A stretch of 64,000 bases of DNA from Atrichornis clamosus (taxonomy: Eukaryota; Chordata; Aves; Passeriformes; Menuridae), in contig WBMZ01003275.1 of the NCBI GenBank assembly GCA_013400975.1, positions 248,001 to 312,000 of the forward strand, in the 5' to 3' direction. The position numbers were made by a program, and so were the translations under genes. Under the pieces are notes generated by a model. The model saw only the letters and a list, made by a program, of their open reading frames with translations. It was not told where the DNA came from and made no database searches. Numbering within the stretch: position 1 is the stretch's first letter; every line of letters begins with the position of its first letter. Shown here piece after piece: positions 63,872-64,000 of the stretch.

Positions 63872-63959
63872 ATCTTTGCCATATAGAAAAACGTCTTCCA
63901 TTGAGAAATCTCTCTAACTATCTGTGTTTCTGTTNCATCTTTGCCATATAGAAAAATGT
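63872..63959. repeat. local direct duplication spanning an ambiguous base
   Basis: ATCTTTGCCATATAGAAAAA at 63872-63891 recurs at 63937-63956; the 23-bp copies differ at one position (ACGT versus ATGT at the end). A single N lies at 63935, one base before the second copy. The following block TTCCATTGAGAAAT is also duplicated (63896-63909 and 63976-63989). This may be a true tandem duplication or an assembly-merge artefact. Confidence 0.75.
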
Positions 63960-63963
63960 TAGA

Positions 63964-64000
63964 TAGTTAGAGACATTCCATTGAGAAATGTCTCTAACTA
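63964..64000. repeat. perfect 14-bp hairpin at window end
   Basis: TAGTTAGAGACATT at 63964-63977 and AATGTCTCTAACTA at 63987-64000 are exact reverse complements around a 9-nt loop. The window cuts the right arm. The upstream copy (CTCTCTAACTATCT near 63909-63922) suggests the arm would continue. Confidence 0.8.

Overview
This window looks like non-coding DNA from a bird. It is AT-rich. I found no run of exons, tRNA, rRNA, CRISPR array or bacterial-type gene. The avian call rests on interspersed repeats: several CR1 (chicken repeat 1) LINE copies, including ones ending in the ATTCTATG-type 3' octamer repeat of bird CR1, and solo LTRs whose ends and internal order resemble endogenous-retrovirus LTRs I know from songbirds and other Neoaves. 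The species cannot be named from this.

Layout. 1-6.4 kb: unique AT-rich DNA with small hairpins and a T-rich tract. 6.46-6.95 kb: a truncated minus-strand ERV LTR. 6.95-13.3 kb: unique DNA with a nested inverted repeat near 10.95 kb. 13.3-14.0 kb: a plus-strand LTR of a second family. 15.42-17.02 kb: a young, 5'-truncated CR1 on the plus strand with an uninterrupted reading frame of more than 480 codons covering the reverse transcriptase and C-terminal region; its catalytic motifs are damaged. 17-25.9 kb: mostly unique DNA, with a probable old CR1 tail at 19.7 kb and an LTR-like GC-richer block at 23.9-24.4 kb. 25.95-26.55 kb: a complete minus-strand solo LTR of the same family as the 6.5 kb copy, flanked by an exact 5-bp target duplication. 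26.6-37.4 kb: unique AT-rich DNA with weak repeat fragments. 37.5-38.5 kb: a decayed CR1 and a MIR-like SINE remnant. 43.9-49.2 kb: three separate ancient CR1 remnants (one minus, two plus) and a possible enhancer-like octamer pair. 49.2-49.5 kb: a GC- and CpG-richer block. 57.0-57.26 kb: a CR1 3' end on the minus strand. The window closes at 63.87-64.0 kb with a local duplication around an ambiguous base and a near-perfect hairpin.

The repeats record successive waves of insertion: ancient amniote-type CR1 and MIR-like remnants, then avian CR1, then ERV LTRs that survive only as solo LTRs. No genes work together here. The window is best read as gene desert or the inside of a very large intron. 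I did not find a convincing undescribed biological system. The items most worth a second look are the open but catalytically altered CR1 frame, the clean solo LTR, the inverted repeats, and a few stretches that look like possible conserved non-coding elements. Family assignments come from remembered consensus sequences, not from a database search.
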